This document shows, in pieces, positions 40,675 through 50,543 of a DNA stretch of 64,000 nt; position 1 is the first letter of the stretch, and each line of letters opens with the position of its first letter. The DNA is from an uncultured Prochlorococcus sp. (GTDB taxonomy: Bacteria; Cyanobacteriota; Cyanobacteriia; PCC-6307; Cyanobiaceae): positions 62,001 through 126,000 of the forward strand of contig CACCZQ010000002.1 in assembly GCA_902550485.1 (NCBI GenBank). The letters run 5' to 3'. The position numbers and the translations under genes were made by a program. Below the pieces are notes generated by a model. That model was not told the origin of the DNA, made no database searches, and saw nothing but the letters and a program-made list of their open reading frames with translations.

Positions 40675-40989
40675 TCAATTTGAGGTATCAAAACCTGAGC
40701 CAACTAAATCTTTGTTTGTATTAGAAGGCCTGAAGCTTTTTGACCAAATATTTTTTGTTTTAGAAAAAAGTTCATTTTTAGTTATCTTCCAAAAATTTAA
40801 AATTTTTTCAATATCGTTTTTAATTTCAATTTCTCCTGGGAAATTGGTATAACGATTTATTAATCTCGCTAAATTTATGTAGTCAAGATTTTCTGGTGTT
40901 TTTTTAGTAATAAGGGAATCTATGATAATCTTGTCTGTTTCATGTAATGGATGAGTTTGCTCGTTACCCATAAATAAATACTGAATCAT
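40675..40989 (-). CDS. DUF3288-like cyanobacterial protein
   Basis: QTHPLHETDKIIIDSLITKKTPENLDYINLARLINRYTNFPGEIEIKNDIEKIL. Confidence 0.7.
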   Translation of the reverse strand: MIQYLFMGNEQTHPLHETDKIIIDSLITKKTPENLDYINLARLINRYTNFPGEIEIKNDIEKILNFWKITKNELFSKTKNIWSKSFRPSNTNKDLVGSGFDTSN

Positions 40990-41051
40990 TTATCAAATTA
41001 GCTCACATATTCAAAAATGAAACATTATCTTAATCATATCGGCAAAATAAA

Positions 41052-42797
41052 ATGAAAAATTTAAAGATAAAAGTTATATATAAATATCTGAGACCGTACA
41101 AAAAAGAATTCTTATTTGGATCTTTAGCTCTTTTATTAGTAAATATACTAAGTGTTGTAATACCCTTAGAGGTAAAAAATATAATTGACCAATTACAAAA
41201 TGGGTTTTCTTCGGATTTTGTTATTTCTAAATCTTTATGGTTAATATTTTTAGCAACTTGTATGGGTTTAATAAGACTATTTTCAAGACAGATTGTATTT
41301 GGCATAGGAAGAAAAGTAGAAGTAAATCTTCGTCAAAAACTTTTTGACCATTTACTTATTCAAGATCCAGAATGGATTCAAAAAAAAGGTAGTGGAGACA
41401 TTATTAGTAGAGCTACAAGCGATGTTGAAAACATAAGAAGACTTTTAGGTTTTACAGTTTTAAGCTTGTGCAACATTGTCTTAGCGTATTCATTCACTAT
41501 TCCTTCAATGTTTTCGATCAATAAAACATTAACAATATCGGCTTTAATGATTTTTCCATTAATCCTTGGAATTGTAAGTTTATTTGGCGGCAGAATGGTT
41601 AAACAAAGAAAGGCTCAACAAGAATCATTATCAAAACTTAGTGATCTAATACAAGAAGATCTATCTGGTATAAGCGCCATTAAAATATATGCCCAAGAAA
41701 ATGCTGAGATAAAAGAATTTAGCATTTACAATAATGACTATCGAAATTCAGCGATAAAACTTGCAAGAACAGCGAGTACCTTATTCCCTTTGTTACAAGG
41801 AATTTCCTCAATTTCATTATTGATATTATTATCATTAGGAACTTTTCAATTAGAGAGTGGATTTATTTCGATAGGTGGTTTAGTAGCTTTAATTTTGTAC
41901 GTAGAAAGACTTGTCTTCCCAACAGCTCTATTAGGTTTTACTTTAAATACATTTCAACTTGGTCAAGTAAGTTTAGATCGTGTGGAAGAAATCTTTCAGA
42001 ACAACCCAAATATTGTAGATAGAGCAGAAACTAAATTTTTAAAAAGAAAGGTTAAAGGATTTTTAGAAGCAAAAAATTTAACAATAAGGTATCCAGGATC
42101 AAAATTTAATTCATTAAATAGTCTCAATTTTAAAATTCATCCTGGAGAACTTATTGCAATAGTTGGCCCAGTAGGTTGTGGTAAAACAACATTAGCAAAG
42201 TCTCTAGGACGGACTATTGAAATTCCAGACAATCAATTATTTTTAGATGAACTTGATGTAAAAACTTTAAAATTAAGCGATCTTAGAAAAAATATTTCAA
42301 TCGTTCCTCAAGAAGCATTTTTATTTACTTCTACAATCTCAGAAAACCTAAGTTTTGGAGAGCCCAAAGCTTCTAAATATTTAGTTAAAGAGAGCGCTAC
42401 AAAAGCTGGATTAATTGATGATATCAATAGTTTTCCACAAAGGTTTAGAACTATTGTAGGCGAAAGAGGTATTACATTAAGTGGTGGACAAAGACAAAGA
42501 ACTGCACTAGGAAGAGCATTACTTGTTAATTCTCCTATTGTTGTTCTTGATGATGCTTTAGCAAGCGTAGATAATAAAACAGCAGCAAGAATAATAGATG
42601 AAATGAGCGATAGAAGTAATAAAACAATCATAATGATTAGTCACCAACTTTCTGTGGCAGCTACTTGTGATAGGGTTTTAGTAATGGATAAAGGAGAAAT
42701 AGTACAAGAAGGGGCTCATAAAGATTTAGTAAAAATTAATGGTCTATATAAACAACTTTGGGAAAGAGAACTAGCTACCAGAATTGTTAAGAGCTAA
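41052..42797 (+). CDS. ABC exporter, fused permease/ATPase (MsbA-like)
   Basis: VGPVGCGKTTLAKSL, LSGGQRQRTALGRALL, VVLDDALASVD. Confidence 0.94.
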   Translation: MKNLKIKVIYKYLRPYKKEFLFGSLALLLVNILSVVIPLEVKNIIDQLQNGFSSDFVISKSLWLIFLATCMGLIRLFSRQIVFGIGRKVEVNLRQKLFDHLLIQDPEWIQKKGSGDIISRATSDVENIRRLLGFTVLSLCNIVLAYSFTIPSMFSINKTLTISALMIFPLILGIVSLFGGRMVKQRKAQQESLSKLSDLIQEDLSGISAIKIYAQENAEIKEFSIYNNDYRNSAIKLARTASTLFPLLQGISSISLLILLSLGTFQLESGFISIGGLVALILYVERLVFPTALLGFTLNTFQLGQVSLDRVEEIFQNNPNIVDRAETKFLKRKVKGFLEAKNLTIRYPGSKFNSLNSLNFKIHPGELIAIVGPVGCGKTTLAKSLGRTIEIPDNQLFLDELDVKTLKLSDLRKNISIVPQEAFLFTSTISENLSFGEPKASKYLVKESATKAGLIDDINSFPQRFRTIVGERGITLSGGQRQRTALGRALLVNSPIVVLDDALASVDNKTAARIIDEMSDRSNKTIIMISHQLSVAATCDRVLVMDKGEIVQEGAHKDLVKINGLYKQLWERELATRIVKS

Positions 42798-42834
42798 AAG
42801 TAATTTTTATACTTATAATGAATAAATTTAAATT

Positions 42835-43563
42835 ATGTTTAAATTCCTTAAAAACATTATGAATAATAAGGAGGTAAATTTAACTAATGATGCTTACTCA
42901 TTACATAGAATATTAAAATCAGATATTAAAAAAGATCCTAATGAAGAAGAAGATGAAATAATTTTTGGATGTGGTTGTTTCTGGGGAGCTGAAAAATGTT
43001 TTTGGAAACTTCCTGGAGTTGTCACAACTTCTGTAGGTTATGCTGGAGGTGAAAAAAACAATCCAACTTATTATGAAGTATGTTCCGGTTTGACTGGTCA
43101 TTCGGAAGTTGTAAGAGTTATATGGGATAAAAGGGAAATAGATGTAAGTGATTTATTAAAAATGTTTTGGGAATGTCATGACCCTACTCAAAAAAACAGG
43201 CAAGGTAATGATATGGGAACACAATATAGATCAGCAATATATTACAAAAATGAAAATAATATTAAAACCATATTGGCCAGTAAGGAACAATATCAAACTG
43301 AACTAAACAAAAAAAATCATGGTTTAATTGAAACGGAAATAAAAAAGATTGATTCATATTTTTATGCGGAACAATATCATCAACAATATCTTGCATCAGC
43401 TGGAAGCAGACAGTACTGTTCCGCTTCACCGACAAAAGTTAAGTTAGGAGCTTTTACTGGAAGCAACTATAAGTTAAAAGATTATATATGGGAAAGTTTT
43501 AATTGGGAAGTTGAAAAGTGTGTATTGAGATCTGATAACAATCCTATAAAGAATAACATTTGA
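42835..43563 (+). CDS. msrA: Peptide-methionine (S)-S-oxide reductase (start may be ATG 42859)
   Basis: FGCGCFWGAEKCFWKLPGVVTTSVGYAGG...GNDMGTQYRSAIYY...YFYAEQYHQQYL. Confidence 0.94.
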   Translation: MFKFLKNIMNNKEVNLTNDAYSLHRILKSDIKKDPNEEEDEIIFGCGCFWGAEKCFWKLPGVVTTSVGYAGGEKNNPTYYEVCSGLTGHSEVVRVIWDKREIDVSDLLKMFWECHDPTQKNRQGNDMGTQYRSAIYYKNENNIKTILASKEQYQTELNKKNHGLIETEIKKIDSYFYAEQYHQQYLASAGSRQYCSASPTKVKLGAFTGSNYKLKDYIWESFNWEVEKCVLRSDNNPIKNNI

Positions 43564-43590
43564 ATCAATCTAATCTCTATAGTAAATATA

Positions 43591-43664
43591 CGGGGCGTAG
43601 CGCAGTTTGGTAGCGCACCACTTTGGGGTAGTGGGGGTCGTGGGTTCAAATCCCGCCGTTCCGA
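43591..43664 (+). tRNA. tRNA-Pro (anticodon GGG)
   Basis: Cloverleaf by eye: acceptor CGGGGCG/CGTTCCG, anticodon arm CCACT-TTGGGGT-AGTGG, T arm GTGGGTTCAAATCCCGC; no encoded CCA. Confidence 0.93.
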
Positions 43665-43683
43665 TTAATTATCGTCTTCATTT

Positions 43684-43836
43684 ATGAGCGATTTGTATAG
43701 TTTATATGAACTTATGCCTACTGCTATGAATGTAAAAGAAGAAAAAAAAGCTAAAACCAATATAGTAAGATTTGAAACTTCCACTTCACCTAGTTGGAAA
43801 GATATAAAAATGTTCATTAGAAAGAATTTTTTTTAA
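43684..43836 (+). CDS. Small hypothetical protein (50 aa; MSDLYSLYELMPTAMNVKEEKKAKTNIVRFETSTSPSWKDIKMFIRKNFF)
   Basis: Manual translation; below ORF-track cutoff. Confidence 0.5.
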   Translation: MSDLYSLYELMPTAMNVKEEKKAKTNIVRFETSTSPSWKDIKMFIRKNFF

Positions 43837-43875
43837 AACCTTAACACAATTGCAAAAATATTTTTTCACGTCTAA

Positions 43876-44676
43876 TTACAAATTCAAAAGAATTACAACA
43901 CCAAAAATAACTCGATAAATAATAAATATTTTCAACCCATTGGAAGAATAATACTTTAATAAAAAATTTATAGCTAATAAAGAAGACAAAAATGCCGTAA
44001 TGAGACCAACAAAAAAAGGAAGAATACCCAATGAAAAAAAATCATTAAAAGAAGAAATAAACTCAACAATCGCGGTGAGACAGATTGCTGGCATCCCTAA
44101 AAGAAAAGAAAATTTTGCGGCATCACCTATTTCCCAGCCTGATATTAGAGCGCTAGAAATAGTAACGCCTGATCTTGAAACACCAGGAATAATAGCAAAT
44201 GCTTGAAAAAAACCTATCAATAAACTATGTGAATAATTATGGTTTTTAATATTAATAGAACCTCTTTTCGACTTATCTGCTAAGTACATAAAAAAAGCCA
44301 TTAGGAATGATACTAATGCTATTGATAAATTTGATCGAAGAACATTATCAAAAAAATAAGGGGCATATAATTTTATACTCCCACCAAGTAAAACAATTGG
44401 GATAGTACCAATCAAAATAGACTTTAATAATCTTTCGTGTAAGAGATAGTCAAGGAATTTTTTTGAAGATTGACTTCTAAAATTAAAAATATCACTCCTA
44501 AAATACCAAGCTATAGCAAAAACACTTCCAAGTTGAATTGTGGCAGACAAGGAGATGCCGGGGTCATCGATACCTAAAAAAATTGATATAACTTTTAAAT
44601 GAGCTGTACTACTTACAGGAATAAATTCCGTCAACCCTTGAATTAAGCCATATAAAATAAATTTTAAATATTCCAA
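43876..44676 (-). CDS. uppP: Undecaprenyl-diphosphatase
   Basis: LIQGLTEFIPVSSTAHLKVI; IPGVSRSGVTISSALISGWEIGDAAKFSFLLGMPAI. Confidence 0.95.
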   Translation of the reverse strand: MEYLKFILYGLIQGLTEFIPVSSTAHLKVISIFLGIDDPGISLSATIQLGSVFAIAWYFRSDIFNFRSQSSKKFLDYLLHERLLKSILIGTIPIVLLGGSIKLYAPYFFDNVLRSNLSIALVSFLMAFFMYLADKSKRGSINIKNHNYSHSLLIGFFQAFAIIPGVSRSGVTISSALISGWEIGDAAKFSFLLGMPAICLTAIVEFISSFNDFFSLGILPFFVGLITAFLSSLLAINFLLKYYSSNGLKIFIIYRVIFGVVILLNL

Positions 44677-44744
44677 AAATTTATTAAATTACCTAATTAA
44701 TTAATAGCAATTCACATTTAATAATTAAAAGCTAATATAGAAAA

Positions 44745-45017
44745 ATGAAAAAAAAATCTATTTTAATATTATTTTTTCTTTTTTCCATAATCTATTCTGA
44801 TTCTGCAAAAGCTAACTATTGGTTAGTAATTGGAACTTATCGACAAGGACCAGCTAGAAGGCCAGAGGTTAGTGGAATAACAAGTCCCTCATTACATTCT
44901 ATTCCGATGAAAGATTTAGATACCTGTAAGAAGGCTGGCGAAAAAATTACAAATGAAATATATAAACCTGTTTTGCAATTTGATAGTAGATGGACATGTG
45001 TATTTAGAGGTAATTAA
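44745..45017 (+). CDS. Secreted hypothetical protein
   Basis: Signal peptide KKKSILILFFLFSIIYSDSAKA; NYWLVIGTYRQG...DLDTCKKAGEKI. Confidence 0.7.
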   Translation: MKKKSILILFFLFSIIYSDSAKANYWLVIGTYRQGPARRPEVSGITSPSLHSIPMKDLDTCKKAGEKITNEIYKPVLQFDSRWTCVFRGN

Positions 45018-45025
45018 CAATAAAG

Positions 45026-45160
45026 TTACCTTTTAACATCGTGAGCACAGCCATCACCTTTATAATTTTCACTCTCGTAAAAATCATTTTTTGTACCAAA
45101 ATAAACTGTTAATAAAACGAACGGTAAGCTTAATATAAATAAAATAGTTGTTAAATCCAT
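45026..45160 (-). CDS. Small single-TM protein (44 aa; MDLTTILFILSLPFVLLTVYFGTKNDFYESENYKGDGCAHDVKR)
   Basis: Manual translation; below ORF-track cutoff. Confidence 0.6.
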   Translation of the reverse strand: MDLTTILFILSLPFVLLTVYFGTKNDFYESENYKGDGCAHDVKR

Positions 45161-45223
45161 AGTGTTAACTAATTAAGTAAGATTATAAAAATTAAAATAA
45201 CCAATTCTTCATTAAACTTAGCT

Positions 45224-45349
45224 TTAATAATCGGTAGGCCCTTTAATTCCAAGATAAAAGAAGGCTCCTAAACCAACTAAAAGTAAAACTCCAGCGATAG
45301 CCGCAGAGGGGACAAAACCTCCTATTGCAAAGGAAGAAAAATAATTCAT
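45224..45349 (-). CDS. Small single-TM protein (41 aa; MNYFSSFAIGGFVPSAAIAGVLLLVGLGAFFYLGIKGPTDY)
   Basis: Manual translation; resembles small thylakoid subunits in overall character but no family assigned. Confidence 0.65.
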   Translation of the reverse strand: MNYFSSFAIGGFVPSAAIAGVLLLVGLGAFFYLGIKGPTDY

Positions 45350-45438
45350 CTATAAAACTAAAACTAGTTAGATAATATCAATAAAAACTAGGAATTTGTT
45401 AAAAATTTTGACTCGAAGACAAATATAGAATATCTAAT

Positions 45439-45666
45439 CTATGCCACTAAAGAGGAATCTTCATTATCAGCAGAAATTCTTATTCTCTCTTCCAACTTAG
45501 GGCCATATAATTCATTTCCCCAAATTTCCACTCTTGAGTCATTTGGGGCCATAAAAGTAAGAATGTCAGTAGGAAATAAAACTCTCTCTAAAAAAAAATT
45601 CGATGGACCAATACATCTCAAGACAACCATCCTACAACCTTCATTTTTGTAAGAAAACTCAACCAT
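45439..45666 (-). CDS. DUF1830 protein
   Basis: CIGPSNFFLERVLFPTDILTFMAPNDSRVEIW. Confidence 0.72.
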   Translation of the reverse strand: MVEFSYKNEGCRMVVLRCIGPSNFFLERVLFPTDILTFMAPNDSRVEIWGNELYGPKLEERIRISADNEDSSLVA

Positions 45667-45756
45667 CCCTAATCATAAATTATCTTCAATTAAACACTAT
45701 TAAGAGCTAAAAAAAATGTATAAAAAATTACTGAAAAAAAAGAATTATAGAAAATG

Positions 45757-46701
45757 CTACAAATTTAATCGAGCATCAACTAAATTTCTTTGTTGATCAA
45801 TTAATAAAAGTGCATAAGAATTTATAAAATCAAAACTTTTATGAGGAATAGAGACATTAAGCATTCTCAAGAAATTAGATAATTTTTCATCTTTAAGGGC
45901 GTTACCTTTTTGTAAAAACATTTCTTTTTCTTGATTTGATTTCCAGATATTCATATATTCAATTTTCAAGGGCTTTAAGTGCCAAATACTGTCTATTAAA
46001 GTCCAAATATCTAAGTATTCTATTAGGTTTTTTTGGATTTTTAATATATAAGAAGATTCATCAAGACTTAAATTTGTTGTATATGTAGATGAATCATTTA
46101 TGTCAATAGAGTAAGGTTTTACTCCCAAAAACCAACCCTCAAGAATTAATAAATCAGGATTATCTAATCTCCAATGAGATCTTTCTCCTAATCCATTTCT
46201 TAAAGATTTATCAAAAACTGGTACATTTAATTCTCCATTTATCTTCCAATTTAATAATTTTTCATGCATTAATTTTACTGAATGACTGCCAGGAAAACCT
46301 CTTGAGACGTTCCAAGGGTTATTCTTAATTGCAAATTTCATTTCATCTGATGGGAGATAAAAGTCGTCAATTGAAATAACCGCAATTTTGAAATTTAATT
46401 TTAACGAAATTGCTTCGAGCCATTTACCTAGTGTTGTCTTTCCTGTACCAGGTAAAGCTGAGATCCCAATTATTTTTCTATCAGTAAAATTATTATGAAA
46501 TTTATAAGCCTGAGATAAAAGAGGTAAAGCTAAGCCCCAAATCCAATCATTATTTACTTTGTTTTTCCAATATTGATCAATTGATAAGATATTTCTTTGA
46601 TTATCCCAAAAATTGAACCAATCATCCAAAGATTCCCAACCAATATCAATAATTAATTTTTTAAAATTATCAAGAGGAAATTTAATATCTAAATCTTTCA
46701 T
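45757..46701 (-). CDS. P-loop D-glycerate kinase
   Basis: GISALPGTGKTTLGKWLEAIS, VISIDDFYLPSDEM, NPWNVSRGFPGSHSVKLM, LEGWFLGVKP. Confidence 0.88.
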   Translation of the reverse strand: MKDLDIKFPLDNFKKLIIDIGWESLDDWFNFWDNQRNILSIDQYWKNKVNNDWIWGLALPLLSQAYKFHNNFTDRKIIGISALPGTGKTTLGKWLEAISLKLNFKIAVISIDDFYLPSDEMKFAIKNNPWNVSRGFPGSHSVKLMHEKLLNWKINGELNVPVFDKSLRNGLGERSHWRLDNPDLLILEGWFLGVKPYSIDINDSSTYTTNLSLDESSYILKIQKNLIEYLDIWTLIDSIWHLKPLKIEYMNIWKSNQEKEMFLQKGNALKDEKLSNFLRMLNVSIPHKSFDFINSYALLLIDQQRNLVDARLNL

Positions 46702-46705
46702 CGTT

Positions 46706-47503
46706 CTAAATTAGTTCTCGCTTATTTATCAATTTATTGATTTCATTTTTCCAACCATATCCATTTGGTTCAGAAGCCAAAGTAAATTCAAAATCTTTTA
46801 ATTGATTTAGTAAATTTAAATTAGGTCCATCTGTTCCTGGAATAACAATTTTAATGTCTGAGTTTAAAAGTAGAGGTAAATCATTTGGAGAATCGCCTAA
46901 ACCTATAATTTCAATATTTTGAATATTTGAATGTTCTTTAAGAGCATTTATTGCTTTACCTTTATTCGATTTTGAAGATAATAAGTGACTCATTCTATTT
47001 CCCTTAAAAATATCAACATTGAACTTTTTACAACAAATGTTAATTTTCTCTTCTAAAAACCTTGGGGGATTTAAAAAAGGCATGCTCCAGTGTCTATCAC
47101 GCATTAAGTCTAATGAGATTCCTTCTAAACCAGTAAGCTGAGTGGCTTCTTGGTCAGTAAGATTATTAAGAGGAGTAAGTTTGTAATCAATTTCATTAGA
47201 AATAAAATTTAGGATTTCTTCGAGGAATTCGTATTTTATTCCAAGAATAATTTCTCCATTAACACTTTTAAGAGTTTCACCATATATTGCAGCACCATTT
47301 TCAACAATATAGGGATCGGTTAAATTTAGTTCATCCCTAATAACTCTTACTTCTGCTGCCGTTTTGCTTGTACATAGAATTACAGGTATAGATAATTTTT
47401 GTAGTGTTTTTATTGTTTCTTTAGCAGGTGATAAATCATAGGAATGATCCATTAATGTACCATCTACATCACTAACCACCCAAATCGATGAATTTCCTAT
47501 CAT
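46706..47503 (-). CDS. gpgP: HAD phosphatase, glucosyl/mannosyl-3-phosphoglycerate phosphatase type
   Basis: VVSDVDGTLMDHSYDLSPAKETI; IIGLGDSPNDLPLLLNSDI; adjacent to gpgS. Confidence 0.85.
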   Translation of the reverse strand: MIGNSSIWVVSDVDGTLMDHSYDLSPAKETIKTLQKLSIPVILCTSKTAAEVRVIRDELNLTDPYIVENGAAIYGETLKSVNGEIILGIKYEFLEEILNFISNEIDYKLTPLNNLTDQEATQLTGLEGISLDLMRDRHWSMPFLNPPRFLEEKINICCKKFNVDIFKGNRMSHLLSSKSNKGKAINALKEHSNIQNIEIIGLGDSPNDLPLLLNSDIKIVIPGTDGPNLNLLNQLKDFEFTLASEPNGYGWKNEINKLINKRELI

Positions 47504-47505
47504 TT

Positions 47506-49266
47506 TTATAAAGCACTAAGCCAAATAACTTGAAAAGGATCAAGACTTATATTTTTCCAATTGTATTTAGTGGATGTTAAAAAATCTTGGGTATTGAAAT
47601 CATTATCAATTATTTTTGGTAAATCATTATCATTCAACTGATAATTTATTTTATTTTCAGTCATATTATGAATTGCAAAAACAGATTCAGGTCCTTTACT
47701 TCTTTTGATTACAACAATATCACTTCTACCTTTAGACAAACATTTCATTTCTGAACAAGGGTGGAATTGCTTTAATTCTGATCTAACATCCATAGCATTA
47801 CGAAGATATTTTAAATTTTTATTTGCATTAGATTCAGGATTATTTAAAACAGATAAAAGATTATCTAATTTAAATTTTTCTCTATTTAAGTCTCTTCTTT
47901 GACCTGTCATTGAAAAACTCTTGATGTCATTTTCTGAGGCAAGTAATGCTGGCAAATAAAAGGCAGGGACTCCTTTCAGAGCCATTACTAGTAACTGAGT
48001 CAAGATAAATCTCTCAAACTGGAATCGATTAGAGTCTCTACTGGAGTCTTCCATTGCGCTCCACCAACTAATATTCAATTCATAGGGTTTATCATCACCA
48101 TTTGATAAGCGTCTATGACTAACTAAGCCCCCTCTTTTTTCACAATTAATTAATAAATTTTTAATTCTCTGCTCATTCATTAAACCCTCAAGAGCTCTTA
48201 AACCAACACCATCATGTGATGCAGTAAAATTAAAAAGTGTAGTATTTTCAGGCAATATTGGCCAATCAGAAATCCATGAGTTTAGAACATCAGCTCTTGA
48301 AGTAATAATTGCCTCTAAGAGAAGAGGAGGCAATGGGAAATTATATGCCATATGGGCTTCATCATCAGGAATCAGATAAGATAAATTTTCCTTTTGAGGA
48401 ACATTAGTTTCTGTTATTAAAACTCCATCGTTAAGAAGATTATTTAAAAGAACTCTTAAGAGTTTCACAATTGAATGTGCCTTTGGCAAATGTAAGCACG
48501 TTGTTCCTGATTCCTTCCAAATAAAACCTACAGCATCAAGCCTGAACCATTTAATTCCATTGGATAAATAAGTAATAATTAAATTTAAGAACTCAAGAGT
48601 CATTTTGGGATTATGCCAATTTATATCAATCTGATCTGGCCCAAAAGTTGTCCAAACTTGTTTAGGGCCATCATCAGTATTAATTTGAGAAAATAAGGAG
48701 GAACTTCTTGGCCTAACAACATTTGACCAGTCAAGATTTTGTTTCGGTGAAAAAACATTTGATATTCCTGGTTCTTGGGATTTTATAAATTGTTGAACCC
48801 ATGGGTGAGAAGATGAAACATGGTTTAGTACTAAATCAGCCATTAAATCATGATTTTTAGAAATACTCTTGAGATCATCCCAACCACCAAATTTTTCTTC
48901 TAAGTAATCATAACTTGAGACTGCAAAACCTCCATCGCTCGTGGATCTTAAAAAAGGAAGTATATGAACAACTTTAGAAAGACTGCCAAAATGATCACTT
49001 ATTATCTCCTTGAGAGTTATTAACGTTGCCTCTCCATTTTTATAAATACTATCTGCATAAGTTATCAAAACCGAATGAGATTCGTTCCACCTTTCCTTAT
49101 CTGTTATTTCTTCATAAGCAGATTTCTCTGAGAAATCATCTAAAATCTGCAATAATTGATTTGAAATAAAATTAATTTCTTCTGTAGTATTATTTGAATA
49201 AATTGTTCTTAACAATCTATCAACTTTTAATCTATCTAATTTTTTCTCTGATTCAATTTGCTTCAC
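47506..49266 (-). CDS. GH13 sucrose phosphorylase-like enzyme, probable glucosylglycerate phosphorylase
   Basis: GH13 motifs DLVLNHVSSSHPW, WFRLDAVGFIWKE, LITETNVPQ, FTASHDGVGLRALEG. Confidence 0.85.
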   Translation of the reverse strand: MKQIESEKKLDRLKVDRLLRTIYSNNTTEEINFISNQLLQILDDFSEKSAYEEITDKERWNESHSVLITYADSIYKNGEATLITLKEIISDHFGSLSKVVHILPFLRSTSDGGFAVSSYDYLEEKFGGWDDLKSISKNHDLMADLVLNHVSSSHPWVQQFIKSQEPGISNVFSPKQNLDWSNVVRPRSSSLFSQINTDDGPKQVWTTFGPDQIDINWHNPKMTLEFLNLIITYLSNGIKWFRLDAVGFIWKESGTTCLHLPKAHSIVKLLRVLLNNLLNDGVLITETNVPQKENLSYLIPDDEAHMAYNFPLPPLLLEAIITSRADVLNSWISDWPILPENTTLFNFTASHDGVGLRALEGLMNEQRIKNLLINCEKRGGLVSHRRLSNGDDKPYELNISWWSAMEDSSRDSNRFQFERFILTQLLVMALKGVPAFYLPALLASENDIKSFSMTGQRRDLNREKFKLDNLLSVLNNPESNANKNLKYLRNAMDVRSELKQFHPCSEMKCLSKGRSDIVVIKRSKGPESVFAIHNMTENKINYQLNDNDLPKIIDNDFNTQDFLTSTKYNWKNISLDPFQVIWLSAL

Positions 49267-49283
49267 TTTGAAAAAATCATCGA

Positions 49284-49295
49284 AGTATTAATACT
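49284..49295. promoter_or_regulatory. Palindrome AGTATTAATACT, candidate shared -10 of a bidirectional promoter
   Basis: Near the middle of the 50-bp divergent gap. Confidence 0.5.
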
Positions 49296-49316
49296 ATTCT
49301 GCACATCAATTAGAAA

Positions 49317-50543
49317 ATGGACTTTCAACAAGGGTTAATCACAACAATACATGAATATGGAGTTACAAGAAATTTACTTAAGGAATTAAACAAAAGTCTC
49401 AAAAAAAGATCTACTAGTATTTTAATACCTTGCTTATACGAAGAGTTTGAGCGTCCAGCTTTAAAAGATATAAGAGAAGTTTTAAAAACCCTTACAGGTC
49501 TAAATGAATTAGTTATTGCTCTCTCTGCAAAAACTGTTGAGCAAGTTAAAGCTGCAAAATCATTTTTTGACTCAATGCCATTCCCAGTGCACGTTCAATG
49601 GACTAATTCTCCTTCTGTAATAGAGCTATTAAAAAGTCAAGAAAAAAATGGGTTAGAACTTTTAGGAACTCCAGGTAAAGGATGGGCTGTCTGGCAAGGC
49701 ATAGGAGTTGCTACTAGAAAATCAGAAGTTGTTGCTCTTTTTGATGCTGATATAAGAACTTTTAGTCCTTTGTATCCTTCAAGAATGATACTTCCGCTTC
49801 TAGATGAATCATTTGGAATATCTTACGTAAAGGCCTTCTACAGCAGGTTATCCTTAGAAACAAATCAATTGCAAGGTAGAGCTACAAGATTATTTGTGGG
49901 CCCTTTATTAGCAAGTCTTGAGCAGTTAGTTGGGAAAGGCCCCTTTTTACAATATCTTCAATCATTTAGATATCCATTAGCAGGCGAGTTTGCTTTTACT
50001 AAAGACCTCGCAATGAATTTACGAATTCCTTGTGACTGGGGTTTAGAAATAGGTCTATTATCAGAGGTTTATAGAAACGTGAGAACCTCAAAAATAGCTC
50101 AAGTTGACCTAGGTTTGTTTGATCATAAACATAAGAATATTGGTGATTCTTCTAAAGAAGGATTGCAAAAAATGTGTACAGAAATACTTTCAAGTGTTTT
50201 AAGAGGTCTCATGGAACATCAAGCAGAGACCTTAACAAGTACTCAATTAGCAACTTTAGAAGTTCTCTACAAAAGAGTTGGAGAAGATCGGGTAAAACAA
50301 TTTGGATTAGATTCAGCAGTTAATCAACTTCCATACGATAGACACGAAGAGGAACTATCAGTACAAAAATTTGCGAAACTATTGAGACCTGCGACAGAAG
50401 ATTACTTAGCTTGCCCCACTACACAGCAGTTACCAAGTTGGTCAAGAGTTCTATCTTGTGAGAACAAACTGCAAGAAGATTTGGCTATTGCTGGTTCAAA
50501 GGGCATAAAGACAAGTGAAAAAGAATTAATTAAAAACATCTAA
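49317..50543 (+). CDS. gpgS: Glucosyl-3-phosphoglycerate synthase
   Basis: [49 protein letters not shown]. Confidence 0.9.
   Translation: MDFQQGLITTIHEYGVTRNLLKELNKSLKKRSTSILIPCLYEEFERPALKDIREVLKTLTGLNELVIALSAKTVEQVKAAKSFFDSMPFPVHVQWTNSPSVIELLKSQEKNGLELLGTPGKGWAVWQGIGVATRKSEVVALFDADIRTFSPLYPSRMILPLLDESFGISYVKAFYSRLSLETNQLQGRATRLFVGPLLASLEQLVGKGPFLQYLQSFRYPLAGEFAFTKDLAMNLRIPCDWGLEIGLLSEVYRNVRTSKIAQVDLGLFDHKHKNIGDSSKEGLQKMCTEILSSVLRGLMEHQAETLTSTQLATLEVLYKRVGEDRVKQFGLDSAVNQLPYDRHEEELSVQKFAKLLRPATEDYLACPTTQQLPSWSRVLSCENKLQEDLAIAGSKGIKTSEKELIKNI

Noticed and set aside
43591-43664. tRNA-Pro as an integration site for a genomic island
   Set aside because: No integrase, no repeat of the tRNA 3' end, and flanking genes (msrA, uppP) look core.
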